Positions 1 through 12,823 of a stretch of 64,000 nt of DNA are shown here, one piece after another. Source of the stretch: Mimachlamys varia. Taxonomy: Eukaryota; Mollusca; Bivalvia; Pectinida; Pectinidae. A model generated the notes under the pieces. The model ran no database searches, had not been told where the DNA came from, and saw only the letters and a program-made list of their open reading frames with translations. The translations under genes and the position numbers were made by a program. Each line of letters opens with the position of its first letter. Position 1 is the stretch's first letter. The stretch is taken from NCBI GenBank assembly GCA_947623455.1, contig OX392530.1, positions 35,867,405-35,931,404 of the forward strand, in the 5' to 3' direction.

Positions 1-3000
1 CATACACTTGTCCAGTCCACCCCGCACTACAGTATGTAGAATCACAGACTGTACTTACATTGGTTACCATACACTTGTCCAGTCCACAACGCACTACAGT
101 GTGTAGAATCACAGACTGTACTTACATTGGTTACCATACACTTGTCCAGTCCACGCACTACAGTGTGTAGAATCAGAGACTGTACTTACATTGGTTACAA
201 TATACTGTTCAAGCCTACCCCGCACTTCACTATGTAGAATCACAGACTGTACTTACATTGGCTACAATACACTTGTCCAGTCCACCCCGCACTACAGTGT
301 GTAGAATCACAGACTGTACTTACATTGGTTACAATACACTTGTCCAGTCCACCCCGCACCACAGTGTGTAGAATCACAGACTGTACTTACATTGGTTACC
401 ATACACTTGTCCAGTCCACCCCACACTACAGTGAGTAGAATCACAGACTGTACTTACATTGGTTACCATACACTTGTCCAGTCCACCCCGCATGACAGTG
501 TGTAGAATCACAGACTGTACTTACATTGGTTACCATACACTTGTCCAGTCCACAACGTACTACAGTTTGTAGAATCACAGACTGTACTTACATTGGTTAC
601 AATGCACTTGTGCAGTCCACCCCGCACTACAGTGTGTAGAATCAGAGACTGTACTTACATTGGTAACCGTACACTTGTCCAGTACAACCAGCACTACGGT
701 GTGTAGAATCACAGACTGTACTTACACTGGTTACAATACACTGGTCCAGTCCACCCCGCACCACAGTGTGTAGAATCACAGACTGTACTTACATTGGTTA
801 CCATACACTTGTCCAGTCCACCCCGCACTACAGTGTGTAGAATCACAGACTGTACTTACATTGGTTACCATACACTTGTCCAGTCCACCCCGCACTACAG
901 TGTGTAGAATCACAGACTGTACTTACATTGGTTACCATACACTTGTCCAGTCCACCCCGCACTACAGTGTGTAGAATCACAGACTGTACTTACATTGGTT
1001 ACCATACACTTGTCCAGTCCACCCCGCACTACAGTGTGTAGAATCACAGACTGTACTTACATTGGTTACCATACACTTGTCCAGTCCACCCCGCATGACA
1101 GTGTGTAGAATCACAGACTGTACTTACATTGGTTACAATACACTTGTCCAGTCCACGCACTACAGTGTGTAGAATCAGAGACTGTACTTACATTGGTTAC
1201 AATATACTGTTCAAGCCTACCCCGCACTTCACTATGTAGAATCATAGACTGTACTTACATTGGCTACAATACACTTGTCCAGTCCACCCCGCACTACAGT
1301 GTGTAGAATCACAGACTGTACTTACATTGGTTACCATACACTTGTCCAGCCCAACCCGCACTACAGTGTGTAGAATCACAGACTGTACTTACATTGGTTA
1401 CCATACACTTGTCCAGTTCACCCCGCACTACAGTGTGTAGAATCACAGACTGTACTTACATTGGTTACCATACACTTGTCCAGTCCACCCCGCACGACAG
1501 TGTGTAGAATCACAGACTGTACTTACATTGGTTACCATACACTTGTCCAGTCCACCCCGCACTACAGTATGTAGAATCAGAGACTGTACTTACATTGGTT
1601 ACAATACACTTGTCCAGTCCACCCCGCACTACAGTATGTAGAATCACAGACTGTACTTACATTGGTTACCATACACTTGTCCAGTCCACGCACTACAGTG
1701 TGTAGAATCACAGACTGTACTTACATTGGTTACAATACACGGGTCCAGTCCACCCCGCACCACAGTGTGTATAATCACAGACTATACTTACACTGGTTAC
1801 CATACACTGGTCCAGTCCAGCCCACACTACAGTGTTTAGAATCACAGACTGTACTTACACTGGTTACAATACACTGGTCCATTTAAGCCCGCACTACAGT
1901 GTGTAGAATCACAGACTGAACATACACTAGTAACCATACACTTGTCCAGTCCACAAATCACTACAGTGTGTAGAATCACAGACTGTACTTACATTGGTTA
2001 CCATACACTTGTCCAGTCCACCCCGCACTACAGTATGTAGAATCAGAGACTGTACTTACATTGGTTACCATACACTTGTCCAGTCCACCCCGCACTACAG
2101 TGTGTAGAATCACAGACTGTACTTACATTGGTTACAATACACTTGTGTAGTCCAACCCGCACTAGAGTGTGTAGAATCACAGACTGTACTTACATTGGTT
2201 ACAATACACTTGTCCAGTCCAACCCGAACGACAGTGTGTAGAATCATAGACTGTACTTACATTGGTTACCATACACTTGTACAGTCCAGCCCACACTACA
2301 GTGTGTAGAATAACAGACTGTACTTACACTGGTTACCATACACTTGTCCAGTCCACCCCACACTAAAGTGTGTAGAATCACAGACTGTACTTACATTGGT
2401 TACCATACACTTGTCCGGTCCACCCCGCACTACAGTATGTAGAATCACAGACTGTACTTACATTGGTTACAATACACTTGTCCAGTCCACCCCGCACTAC
2501 AGTGTGTAGAATCACAGACTGTACTTACATTGGTTACCATACACTTGTCCAGTTCACCCCGCACTACAGTGTGTAGAATCACAGACTGTACTTACATTGG
2601 TTACCGTACACTTGTCCAGTCCACAACGCACTACAGTGTGTAGAATCACAGACTGTACTTACATTGGTTACCATACACTTGTCCAGTCCACCCCGCACTA
2701 CAGTATGTAGAATCACAGACTGTACTTACATTGGTTACCATACACTTGTCCAGTCCACCCCGCATGACAGTGTGTAGAATCACAGACTGTACTTACATTG
2801 GTTACCATACACTTGTCCAGTCCACGCACTACAGTGTGTAGAATCAGAGACTGTACTTACATTGGTTACAATATACTGTTCAAGCCTACCCCGCACTTCA
2901 CTATGTAGAATCACAGACTGTACTTACATTGGCTACAATACACTTGTCCAGTCCACCCCGCACTACAGTGTGTAGAATCACAGACTGTACTTACATTGGT

Positions 3001-6000
3001 TACAATACACTTGTCCAGTCCACCCCGCACCACAGTGTGTAGAATCACAGACTGTACTTACATTGGTTACCATACACTTGTCCAGTCCACCCCACACTAC
3101 AGTGAGTAGAATCACAGACTGTACTTACATTGGTTACCATACACTTGTCCAGTCCACAACGCACTACAGTGTGTAGAATCACAGACTGTACTTACATTGG
3201 TTACCATACACTTGTCCAGTCCACCCCGCATGACAGTGTGTAGAATCACAGACTGTACTTACATTGGTTACCATACACTTGTCCAGTCCACAACGTACTA
3301 CAGTTTGTAGAATCACAGACTGTACTTACATTGGTTACAATACACTTGTGCAGTCCACCCCGCACTACAGTGTGTAGAATCAGAGACTGTACTTACATTG
3401 GTAACCGTACAATTGTCCAGTACAACCAGCACTACGGTGTGTAGAATCACAGACTGTACTTACACTGGTTACAATACACTGGTCCAGTCCACCCCGCACC
3501 ACAGTGTGTAGAATCACAGACTGTACTTACACTGGTTAAAATACACTGGTCCATTCAATCCCGCACTACAGTGTGTAGAATCACAGACTGTACTAACACT
3601 GGTTACAATACACTGGTCCATTCAAGCCCGCACTACAGTGTGTAGAATCACAGACTGAACTTATATTGGTTCCCATACACTTGTCCAGTCCACCCCGCAT
3701 GACAGTGTGTAGAATCAGAGACTGTACTTACATTGGTTTCAATACACTTGTCCAGTCCAACCCGCATGACAGTGTGTAGAATCAGAGACTGTACTTACAT
3801 TGGTTACAATACACTTGTCCAGTCCAACCCGCACCACAGTATGTAGAATCACAGACTGTACTTACATTGGTTACCATACACTTGTCCAGTCCACCCCGCA
3901 CTACAGTGTGTAGAATCAGAGACTGTACTTACATTGGTTACAATACACTTGTCCAGTCCAACCCGCATGACAGTGTGTAGAATCACAGACTGTACTTACA
4001 TTGGTTACAATACACTTGTCCTGTCCAACCCGAACGACAGTGTGTAGAATCACAGACTGTACTTACATTGGTTACCATGCACTTGTCCAGTCCACCCCGC
4101 ACTACAGTGTGTAGAATCACAGACTGTACTTACATTGGTTACCATACACTTGTCCAGTCCACAACGCACTACAGTGTGTAGAATCACAGACTGTACTTAC
4201 ATTGGTTACCATACACTTGTCCAGTCCACCCCGCATGACAGTGTGTAGAATCACAGACTGTACTTACATTGGTTACCATACACTTGTCCAGTTCACCCCG
4301 CACTACAGTGTGTAGAATCAGAGACTGTACTTACATTGGTTACAATATACTGTTCAAGCCAACCCCGCACTTCACTATGTAGAATCACAGACTGTACTTA
4401 CATTGGCTACAATACACTTGTCCAGTCCACCCCGCACTACAGTGTGTAGAATCACAGACTGTACTTACATTGGTTACCATACACTTGTCCAGTCCACCCC
4501 GCACTACAGAGTGTAGAATCACAGACTGTACTTACATTGGTTACCATACACTTGTCCAGTTCACCCCGCACTACAGTGTGTAGAATCACAGACTGTACTT
4601 ACATTGGTTACCATACACTTGTCCAGTCCACCCCGCACTACAGTGTGTAGAATCACAGACTGTACTTACATTGGTTACCATACACTTGTCCAGTCCACCC
4701 CACACTACAGTGTGTAGAATCACAGACTGTACTTACATTGGTTACCATACACTTGTCCAGTCCACAACGCACTACAGTGTGTAGAATCACAGACTGTACT
4801 TACATTGGTTACCATACACTTGTCCAGTCCACCCCGCACGAAAGTGTGTAGAATCACAGACTGTACTTACATTGGTTACCATACACTTGTCCAGTCCACA
4901 ACGTACTACAGTGTGTAGAATCACAGACTGTACTTACATTGGTTACAATACACTTGTCCAGTCCACCCCGCACTACAGTGTGTAGAATCAGAGACTGTAC
5001 TTACATTGGTAACCATACACTTGTCCAGTACAACCCGCACTACAGTGTGTAGAATCACAGACTGTACTTACACTGGTTACAATACACTGGTCCATTCAAG
5101 CCCGCACTACAGTGTGTAGAATCACAGACTGAACTTACATTGGTTCCCATACACTTGTCCAGTCCACCCCGCACCACAGTATGTAGAATCACAGACTGTA
5201 CTTACATTGGTTACAATATACTGTTCAAGCCTACCCCGCACTTCACTATGTAGAATCACAGACTGTACTTACATTGGCTACAATACACTTGTCCAGTCCA
5301 CCCCGCACTACAGTGTGTAGAATCACAGACTGTACTTACATTGGTTACCATACACTTGTCCAGTCCACCCCGCACTACAGTGTGTAGAATCACAGACTGT
5401 ACTTACATTGGTTACCATACACTTGTCCAGTTCACCCCGCACTACAGTGTGTAGAATCACAGACTGTACTTACATTGGTTACCATACACTTGTCCAGTCC
5501 AACCCGCACGACAGTGTGTAGAATCACAGACTGTATTTACATTGGTTACCATGCACTTGTCCAGTCCACCCTGCACTACAGTATGTAGAATCACAGACTG
5601 TACTTACATTGGTTACCATACACTTGTCCAGTTCACCCCGCACGACAGTGTGTAGAATCACAGACTGTACTTACATTGGTTACCATACACTTGTCCACTC
5701 CACCCCGCACTACAGTGTGTAGAATCACAGACTGTACTTACATTGGTTACAATACACTTGTCCAGTCCACCCCGCACCACAGTGAGTAGAATCACAGACT
5801 GTACTTACATTGGTTACCATACACTTGTCCAGTCCACCCCACACTACAGTGAGTAGAATCACAGACTGTACTTACATTGGTTACCATACACTTGTCCAGT
5901 CCACAACGCACTACAGTGTGTAGAATCACAGACTGTACTTACATTGGTTACCATACACTTGTCCAGTCCACCCTGCATGACAGTGTGTAGAATCACAGAC

Positions 6001-6035
6001 TGTACTTACATTGGTTACCATACACTTGTCCAGTC

Positions 6036-9000
6036 CACAACGTACTACAGTTTGTAAAATCACAGACTGTACTTACATTGGTTACAATACACTTGTGCAG
6101 TCCACCCCGCACTACAGTGTGTAGAATCAGAGACTGTACTTACATTGGTAACCGTACACTTGTCCAGTACAACCCGCACTACGGTGTGTAGAATCACAGA
6201 CTGTACTTACACTGGTTACAATACACTGGTCCAGTCCACCCCGCACCACAGTGTGTAGAATCACAGACTGTAATTACACTGGTTACAATACACTGGTCCA
6301 TTCAATCCCGCACTACAGTGTGTAGAATCACAGACTGTACTAACACTGGTTACAATACACTGATCCATTCAAGCCCGCACTACAGTGTGTAGAATCACAG
6401 ACTGAACTTATATTGGTTCCCATACACTTGTCCAGTCCACCCCGCACTACAGTGTGTAGAATCAGAGACTGTACTTACATTGGTTACAATACACTTGTCC
6501 AGTCCAACCCGCATGACAGTGTGTAGAATCAGAGACTGTACTTACATTGGTTACAATACACTTGTCCAGTCCAACCCGCACCACAGTATGTAGAATCACA
6601 GACTGTACTTACATTGGTTACCATACACTTGTCCAGTCCACCCCGCACTACAGTGTGTAGAATCAGAGACTGTACTTACATTGGTTACCATACACTTGTC
6701 CTGTCCAACCCGAACGACAGTGTGTAGAATCACAGACTGTACTTACATTGGTTACCATGCACTTGTCCAGTCCACCCCGCACTACAGTGTGTAGAATCAC
6801 AGACTGTACTTACATTGGTTACCATACACTTGTCCAGTCCACAACGCACTACAGTGTGTAGAATCACAGACTGTACTTACATTGGTTACCATACACTTGT
6901 CCAGTCCACCCCGCATGACAGTGTGTAGAATCACAGACTGTACTTACATTGGTTACCATACACTTGTCCAGTCCACGCACTACAGTGTGTAGAATCAGAG
7001 ACTGTACTTACATTGGTTACAATATACTGTTCAAGCCAACCCCGCACTTCATTATGTAGAATCACAGACTGTACTTACATTGGCTACAATACACTTGTCC
7101 AGTCCACCCCGCACTACAGTGTGTAGAATCACAGACTGTACTTACATTGGTTACCATACACTTCTCCAGTCCACCCCGCACTACAGTGTGTAGAATCACA
7201 GACTGTACTTACATTGGTTACCATACACTTGTCCAGTTCACCCCGCACTACAGTGTGTAGAATCACAGACTGTACTTACATTGGTTACCATACACTTGTC
7301 CAGTCCACCCCGCACTACAGTGTGTAGAATCACAGACTGTACTTACATTGGTTACCATACACTTGTCCAGTCCACCCCACACTACAGTATGTAGAATCAC
7401 AGACTGTACTTACATTGGTTACCATACACTTGTCCAGTTCACAACGCACTACAGTGTGTAGAATCACAGACTGTACTTACATTGGTTACCATACACTTGT
7501 CCAGTCCACCCCGCACGAGATTGTGTAGAATCACAGACTGTACTTACATTGGTTACCATACACTTGTCCAGTCCACAACGTACTACAGTTTGTAGAATCA
7601 CAGACTGTACTTACATTGGTTACAATACACTTGTCCAGTCCACCCCGCACTACAGTGTGTAGAATCAGAGACTATACTTACATTGGTAACCATACACTTG
7701 TCCAGTACAACCCGCACTACAGTGTGTAGAATCACAGACTGTACTTACACTGGTTACAATACACTGGTCCAGTCCACCCAGCACCACAGTGTGTAGAATC
7801 ACAGACTGTACTTACACTGGTTACCATAAACTTGTCCAGTCCAGCCCACACTACAGTGTGTAGAATCACAGACTGTACTAACACTGGTTACAATACACTG
7901 GTCCATTCAAGCCCGCACTACAGTGTGTAGAATCACAGACTGAACTTATATTGGTTCCCATACACTTGTCCAGTCCACCCCGCACCACAGTATGTAGAAT
8001 CACAGACTGTACTTACATTGGTTACCATACACTTGTCTAGTCCACCCCGCACTACAGTGTGTAGAATCAGAGACTGTACTTACATTGGTAACAATACACT
8101 TGTCCAGTCCACCCCGCACTACAGTATGTAGAATCACAGACTGTACTTACACTGGTTACCATACACTTGTCCAGTCCACCCCGCACTACAGTGTGTAGAA
8201 TCACAGACTGTACTTACATTGGTTACCATACACTTGTCCTGTCCAACCCGAACGACAGTATGTAGAATCACAGACTGTACTTACATTGGTTACCATGCAC
8301 TTGTGCAGTCCACCCCGCACTACAGTGTGTAGAATCAGAGACTGTACTTACATTGGTAACCATACACTTGTCCAGTCCACAACGTACTACAGTTTGTAAA
8401 ATCACAGACTGTACTTACATTGGTTACAATACACTTGTGCAGTCCACCCCGCACTACAGTGTGTAGAATCAGAGACTGTACTTACATTGGTAACCGTACA
8501 CTTGTCCAGTACAACCCGCACTACGGTGTGTAGAATCACAGACTGTACTTACACTGGTTACAATACACTGGTCCAGTCCACCCCGCACCACAGTGTGTAG
8601 AATCACAGACTGTAATTACACTGGTTACAATACACTGGTCCATTCAATCCCGCACTACAGTGTGTAGAATCACAGACTGTACTAACACTGGTTACAATAC
8701 ACTGATCCATTCAAGCCCGCACTACAGTGTGTAGAATCACAGACTGAACTTATATTGGTTCCCATACACTTGTCCAGTCCACCCCGCACTACAGTGTGTA
8801 GAATCAGAGACTGTACTTACATTGGTTACAATACACTTGTCCAGTCCAACCCGCATGACAGTGTGTAGAATCAGAGACTGTACTTACATTGGTTACAATA
8901 CACTTGTCCAGTCCAACCCGCACCACAGTATGTAGAATCACAGACTGTACTTACATTGGTTACCATACACTTGTCCAGTCCACCCCGCACTACAGTGTGT

Positions 9001-10642
9001 AGAATCAGAGACTGTACTTACATTGGTTACCATACACTTGTCCTGTCCAACCCGAACGACAGTGTGTAGAATCACAGACTGTACTTACATTGGTTACCAT
9101 GCACTTGTCCAGTCCACCCCGCACTACAGTGTGTAGAATCACAGACTGTACTTACATTGGTTACCATACACTTGTCCAGTCCACAACGCACTACAGTGTG
9201 TAGAATCACAGACTGTACTTACATTGGTTACCATACACTTGTCCAGTCCACCCCGCATGACAGTGTGTAGAATCACAGACTGTACTTACATTGGTTACCA
9301 TACACTTGTCCAGTCCACGCACTACAGTGTGTAGAATCAGAGACTGTACTTACATTGGTTACAATATACTGTTCAAGCCAACCCCGCACTTCATTATGTA
9401 GAATCACAGACTGTACTTACATTGGCTACAATACACTTGTCCAGTCCACCCCGCACTACAGTGTGTAGAATCACAGACTGTACTTACATTGGTTACCATA
9501 CACTTCTCCAGTCCACCCCGCACTAGAGTGTGTAGAATCACAGACTGTACTTACATTGGTTACCATACACTTGTCCAGTTCACCCCGCACTACAGTGTGT
9601 AGAATCACAGACTGTACTTACATTGGTTACCATACACTTGTCCAGTCCACCCCGCACTACAGTGTGTAGAATCACAGACTGTACTTACATTGGTTACCAT
9701 ACACTTGTCCAGTCCACCCCACACTACAGTATGTAGAATCACAGACTGTACTTACATTGGTTACCATACACTTGTCCAGTTCACAACGCACTACAGTGTG
9801 TAGAATCACAGACTGTACTTACATTGGTTACCATACACTTGTCCAGTCCACCCCGCACGAGATTGTGTAGAATCACAGACTGTACTTACATTGGTTACCA
9901 TACACTTGTCCAGTCCACAACGTACTACAGTTTGTAGAATCACAGACTGTACTTACATTGGTTACAATACACTTGTCCAGTCCACCCCGCACTACAGTGT
10001 GTAGAATCAGAGACTATACTTACATTGGTAACCATACACTTGTCCAGTACAACCCGCACTACAGTGTGTAGAATCACAGACTGTACTTACACTGGTTACA
10101 ATACACTGGTCCAGTCCACCCAGCACCACAGTGTGTAGAATCACAGACTGTACTTACACTGGTTACCATAAACTTGTCCAGTCCAGCCCACACTACAGTG
10201 TGTAGAATCACAGACTGTACTAACACTGGTTACAATACACTGGTCCATTCAAGCCCGCACTACAGTGTGTAGAATCACAGACTGAACTTATATTGGTTCC
10301 CATACACTTGTCCAGTCCACCCCGCACCACAGTATGTAGAATCACAGACTGTACTTACATTGGTTACCATACACTTGTCTAGTCCACCCCGCACTACAGT
10401 GTGTAGAATCAGAGACTGTACTTACATTGGTAACAATACACTTGTCCAGTCCACCCCGCACTACAGTATGTAGAATCACAGACTGTACTTACACTGGTTA
10501 CCATACACTTGTCCAGTCCACCCCGCACTACAGTGTGTAGAATCACAGACTGTACTTACATTGGTTACCATACACTTGTCCTGTCCAACCCGAACGACAG
10601 TATGTAGAATCACAGACTGTACTTACATTGGTTACCATGCAC
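6036..10642. repeat. Higher-order repeat inside the 67-bp satellite (2342-bp period)
   Basis: Variant units recur in the same order at a fixed 2342-bp offset. The TTTGTAAAAT variant is near 6051 and 8393, and the CGCACGAGATTG variant near 7512 and 9854. Blocks 6036-8300 and 8378-10642 appear nearly identical by eye. Related blocks anchored at CACAACGTAC begin at about 551 and 3289, with offsets of 2738 and 2747 bp, so the array grew by copying blocks of roughly 35-41 units. Confidence 0.85.
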
Positions 10643-10962
10643 TTGTCCAGTCCACCCCGCACTACAGTGTGTAGAATCACAGACTGTACTTACATTGGTT
10701 ACCATACACTTGTCCAGTCCACCCCGCACTACAGTGTGTAGAATCACAGACTGTACTTACATTGGTTACCATACACTTGTCCAGTCCACCCCACACGACA
10801 GTGTGTAGAATCACAGACTGTACTTACATTGGTTACCATACACTTGTCCAGTCCACCCCGCACTACAGTATGTAGAATCACAGACTGTACATATATTGGT
10901 TACCATACACTTGTCCAGTTCACCCCGCACGACAGTGTGTAGAATCACAGACTGTACTTACA

Positions 10963-12357
10963 TTGGTTACCATACACTTGTCCAGTCCACGCACTACAGT
11001 GTGTAGAATCAGAGACTGTACTTACATTGGTTACAATATACTGTTCAAGCCTACCCCGCACTTCACTATGCAGAATCACAGACTGTACTTACATTGGTTA
11101 CAATACACTTGTCCAGTCCACAACGCACTACAGTGTGTAGAATCACAGACTGTACTTACATTGGTTACAATACACTGGTCCAGTCCACCCCGCACTAAAC
11201 TGTGTAGAATCACAGACTGTACTTACATTGGTTACAATACACTTGTCCAGTCCACCCCGCACTACAGTGTGTAGAATCACAGACTGTACTTACATTGGTT
11301 ACCATACACTTGTCCAGTCCACGCACTACAGTGTGTAGAATCAGAGACTGTACTTACATTGGTTACAATATACTGTTCAAGCCTACCCCGCACTTCACTA
11401 TGCAGAATCACAGACTGTACTTACATTGGTTACAATACACTTGTCCAGTCCACAACGCACTACAGTGTGTAGAATCACAGACTGTACTTACATTGGTTAC
11501 AATACACTGGTCCAGTCCACCCCGCACTAAACTGTGTAGAATCACAGACTGTACTTACATTGGTTACAATACACTTGTCCAGTCCACCCCGCACTACAGT
11601 GTGTAGAATCAGAGACTGTACTTACATTGGTTACAATACACTGGTCCAGTCCACCCCGCACTTCACTATGTAGAATCACAGACTGTACTAACATTGGCTA
11701 CAATACACTTGTCCAGTCCACCCCGCACTACAGTGTGTAGAATCACAGACTGTACTTACATTGGCTACAATACACTGGTCAAGTCCACGCACTACAGTGT
11801 GTAGAATCACAGACTGTACTTACATTGGTTACAATACACTGGTCCAGTCCACCCCGCACTACAGTGTGTAGAATCACAGACTGTACTTACACTGGTTACA
11901 ATATACTGGTCCAGTCCACCCCGCACTACAGTGTGTAGAATCACAGACTGTACATACATTGGTTACCATACACTTGTCCAGTTCACCCCGCACGACAGTG
12001 TGTAGAATCACAGACTGTACTTACATTGGTTACCATACACTTGTCCAGTCCAGGCACTACAGTGTGTAGAATCAGAGACTGTACTTACATTGGTTACAAT
12101 ATACTGTTCAAGCCTACCCCGCACTTCACTATGCAGAATCACAGACTGTACTTACATTGGTTACAATACACTTGTCCAGTCCACAACGCACTACAGTGTG
12201 TAGAATCACAGACTGTACTTACATTGGTTACAATACACTGGTCCAGTCCACCCCGCACTAAACTGTGTAGAATCACAGACTGTACTTACATTGGTTACAA
12301 TACACTTGTCCAGTCCACCCCGCACTACAGTGTGTAGAATCACAGACTGTACTTACA
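10963..12357. repeat. Recent 332-bp block duplication within the satellite
   Basis: A five-unit block at 10963-11294 is repeated at once at 11295-11626 and again at 12026-12357. It contains the variant AGAATCAGAGACTG, the diverged TACTGTTCAAGCC unit and a CACTAAACTGTG unit. The first two copies give identical 103-codon open frames and the third differs by one residue. This points to recent unequal exchange at the gene-proximal end of the array. Confidence 0.85.
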
Positions 12358-12685
12358 TTGGTTACCATACACTTGTCCAGTCCACGCACTACAGTGTGTA
12401 GAATCAGAGACTGTACTTACATTGGTTACAATATACTGTTCAAGCCTACCCCGCACTTCACTATGTAGAATCACAGACTGTACTAACATTGGCTACAATA
12501 CACTTGTCCAGTCCACCCCGTACTACAGTGTGTAGAATCACAGACTGTACTTACATTGGCTACAATACACTGGTCAAGTCCACGCACTACAGTGTGTAGA
12601 ATCACAGACTGTACTTACATTGGTTACAATACACTGGTCCAGTCCACCCCGCACTACAGTGTGTAGAATCACAGACTGTACTTAC

Positions 12686-12823
12686 ACTGGTTACAATATC
12701 CTGGTCCAGTCCACCCCGCACTACAGTGTGTAGAATCACAGACTCCGTTGTCAGGGTTGCAGCCGTGTTTACAGTTGGTACAATTGTGTTGACACTGGTC
12801 ACCATACTTATATGTAAGGCAAC
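12686..12823 (-). CDS. Copy 1 exon 4: EGF-like exon fused to the satellite
   Basis: 138 nt, phase 1. Acceptor ACTTGCCAG, donor CCAGT/GTAAGT. It encodes GCLTYKYGDQCQHNCTNCKH and CNPDNGVCDSTHC, then SAGWTGPGYCNQ. The 3' part (12686-12744) is also the first unit of the 67-bp array, so it is uncertain which of many equivalent donors is used. Reading past this donor gives CKYSL then TGA. Confidence 0.8.

Larger units (their letters stand above)
1..12744 (-). repeat. 67-bp satellite array derived from an EGF exon and its splice donor
   Basis: About 190 head-to-tail units with a 67-bp period (occasional 63-bp units lacking part of CACCCCG) run from the window edge to 12744. Read on the minus strand, a unit matches the 3' part of exon 4 of copy 1: codons for VCDSTHCSAGWTG, then the CCA(G/A)TGTAAGTAC donor. 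The last unit is the end of that exon (12686-12744). Nearly every unit keeps GTAAGT. Because 67 is not a multiple of 3 and the frame meets TGA soon after each donor, the array is not a coding extension. Short open frames of 74-103 codons inside it are by-products of the repeat. The left end is cut by the window. Confidence 0.95.

Noticed and set aside
10963..12337. Repeated 103-codon open frames in the 67-bp satellite
   Set aside because: Identical chance frames in duplicated satellite blocks, antisense to the exon-derived sequence, with no gene features.
1..12744. CRISPR-like regular repeats
   Set aside because: Units are contiguous with no unique spacers, and the DNA is eukaryotic with spliced genes.
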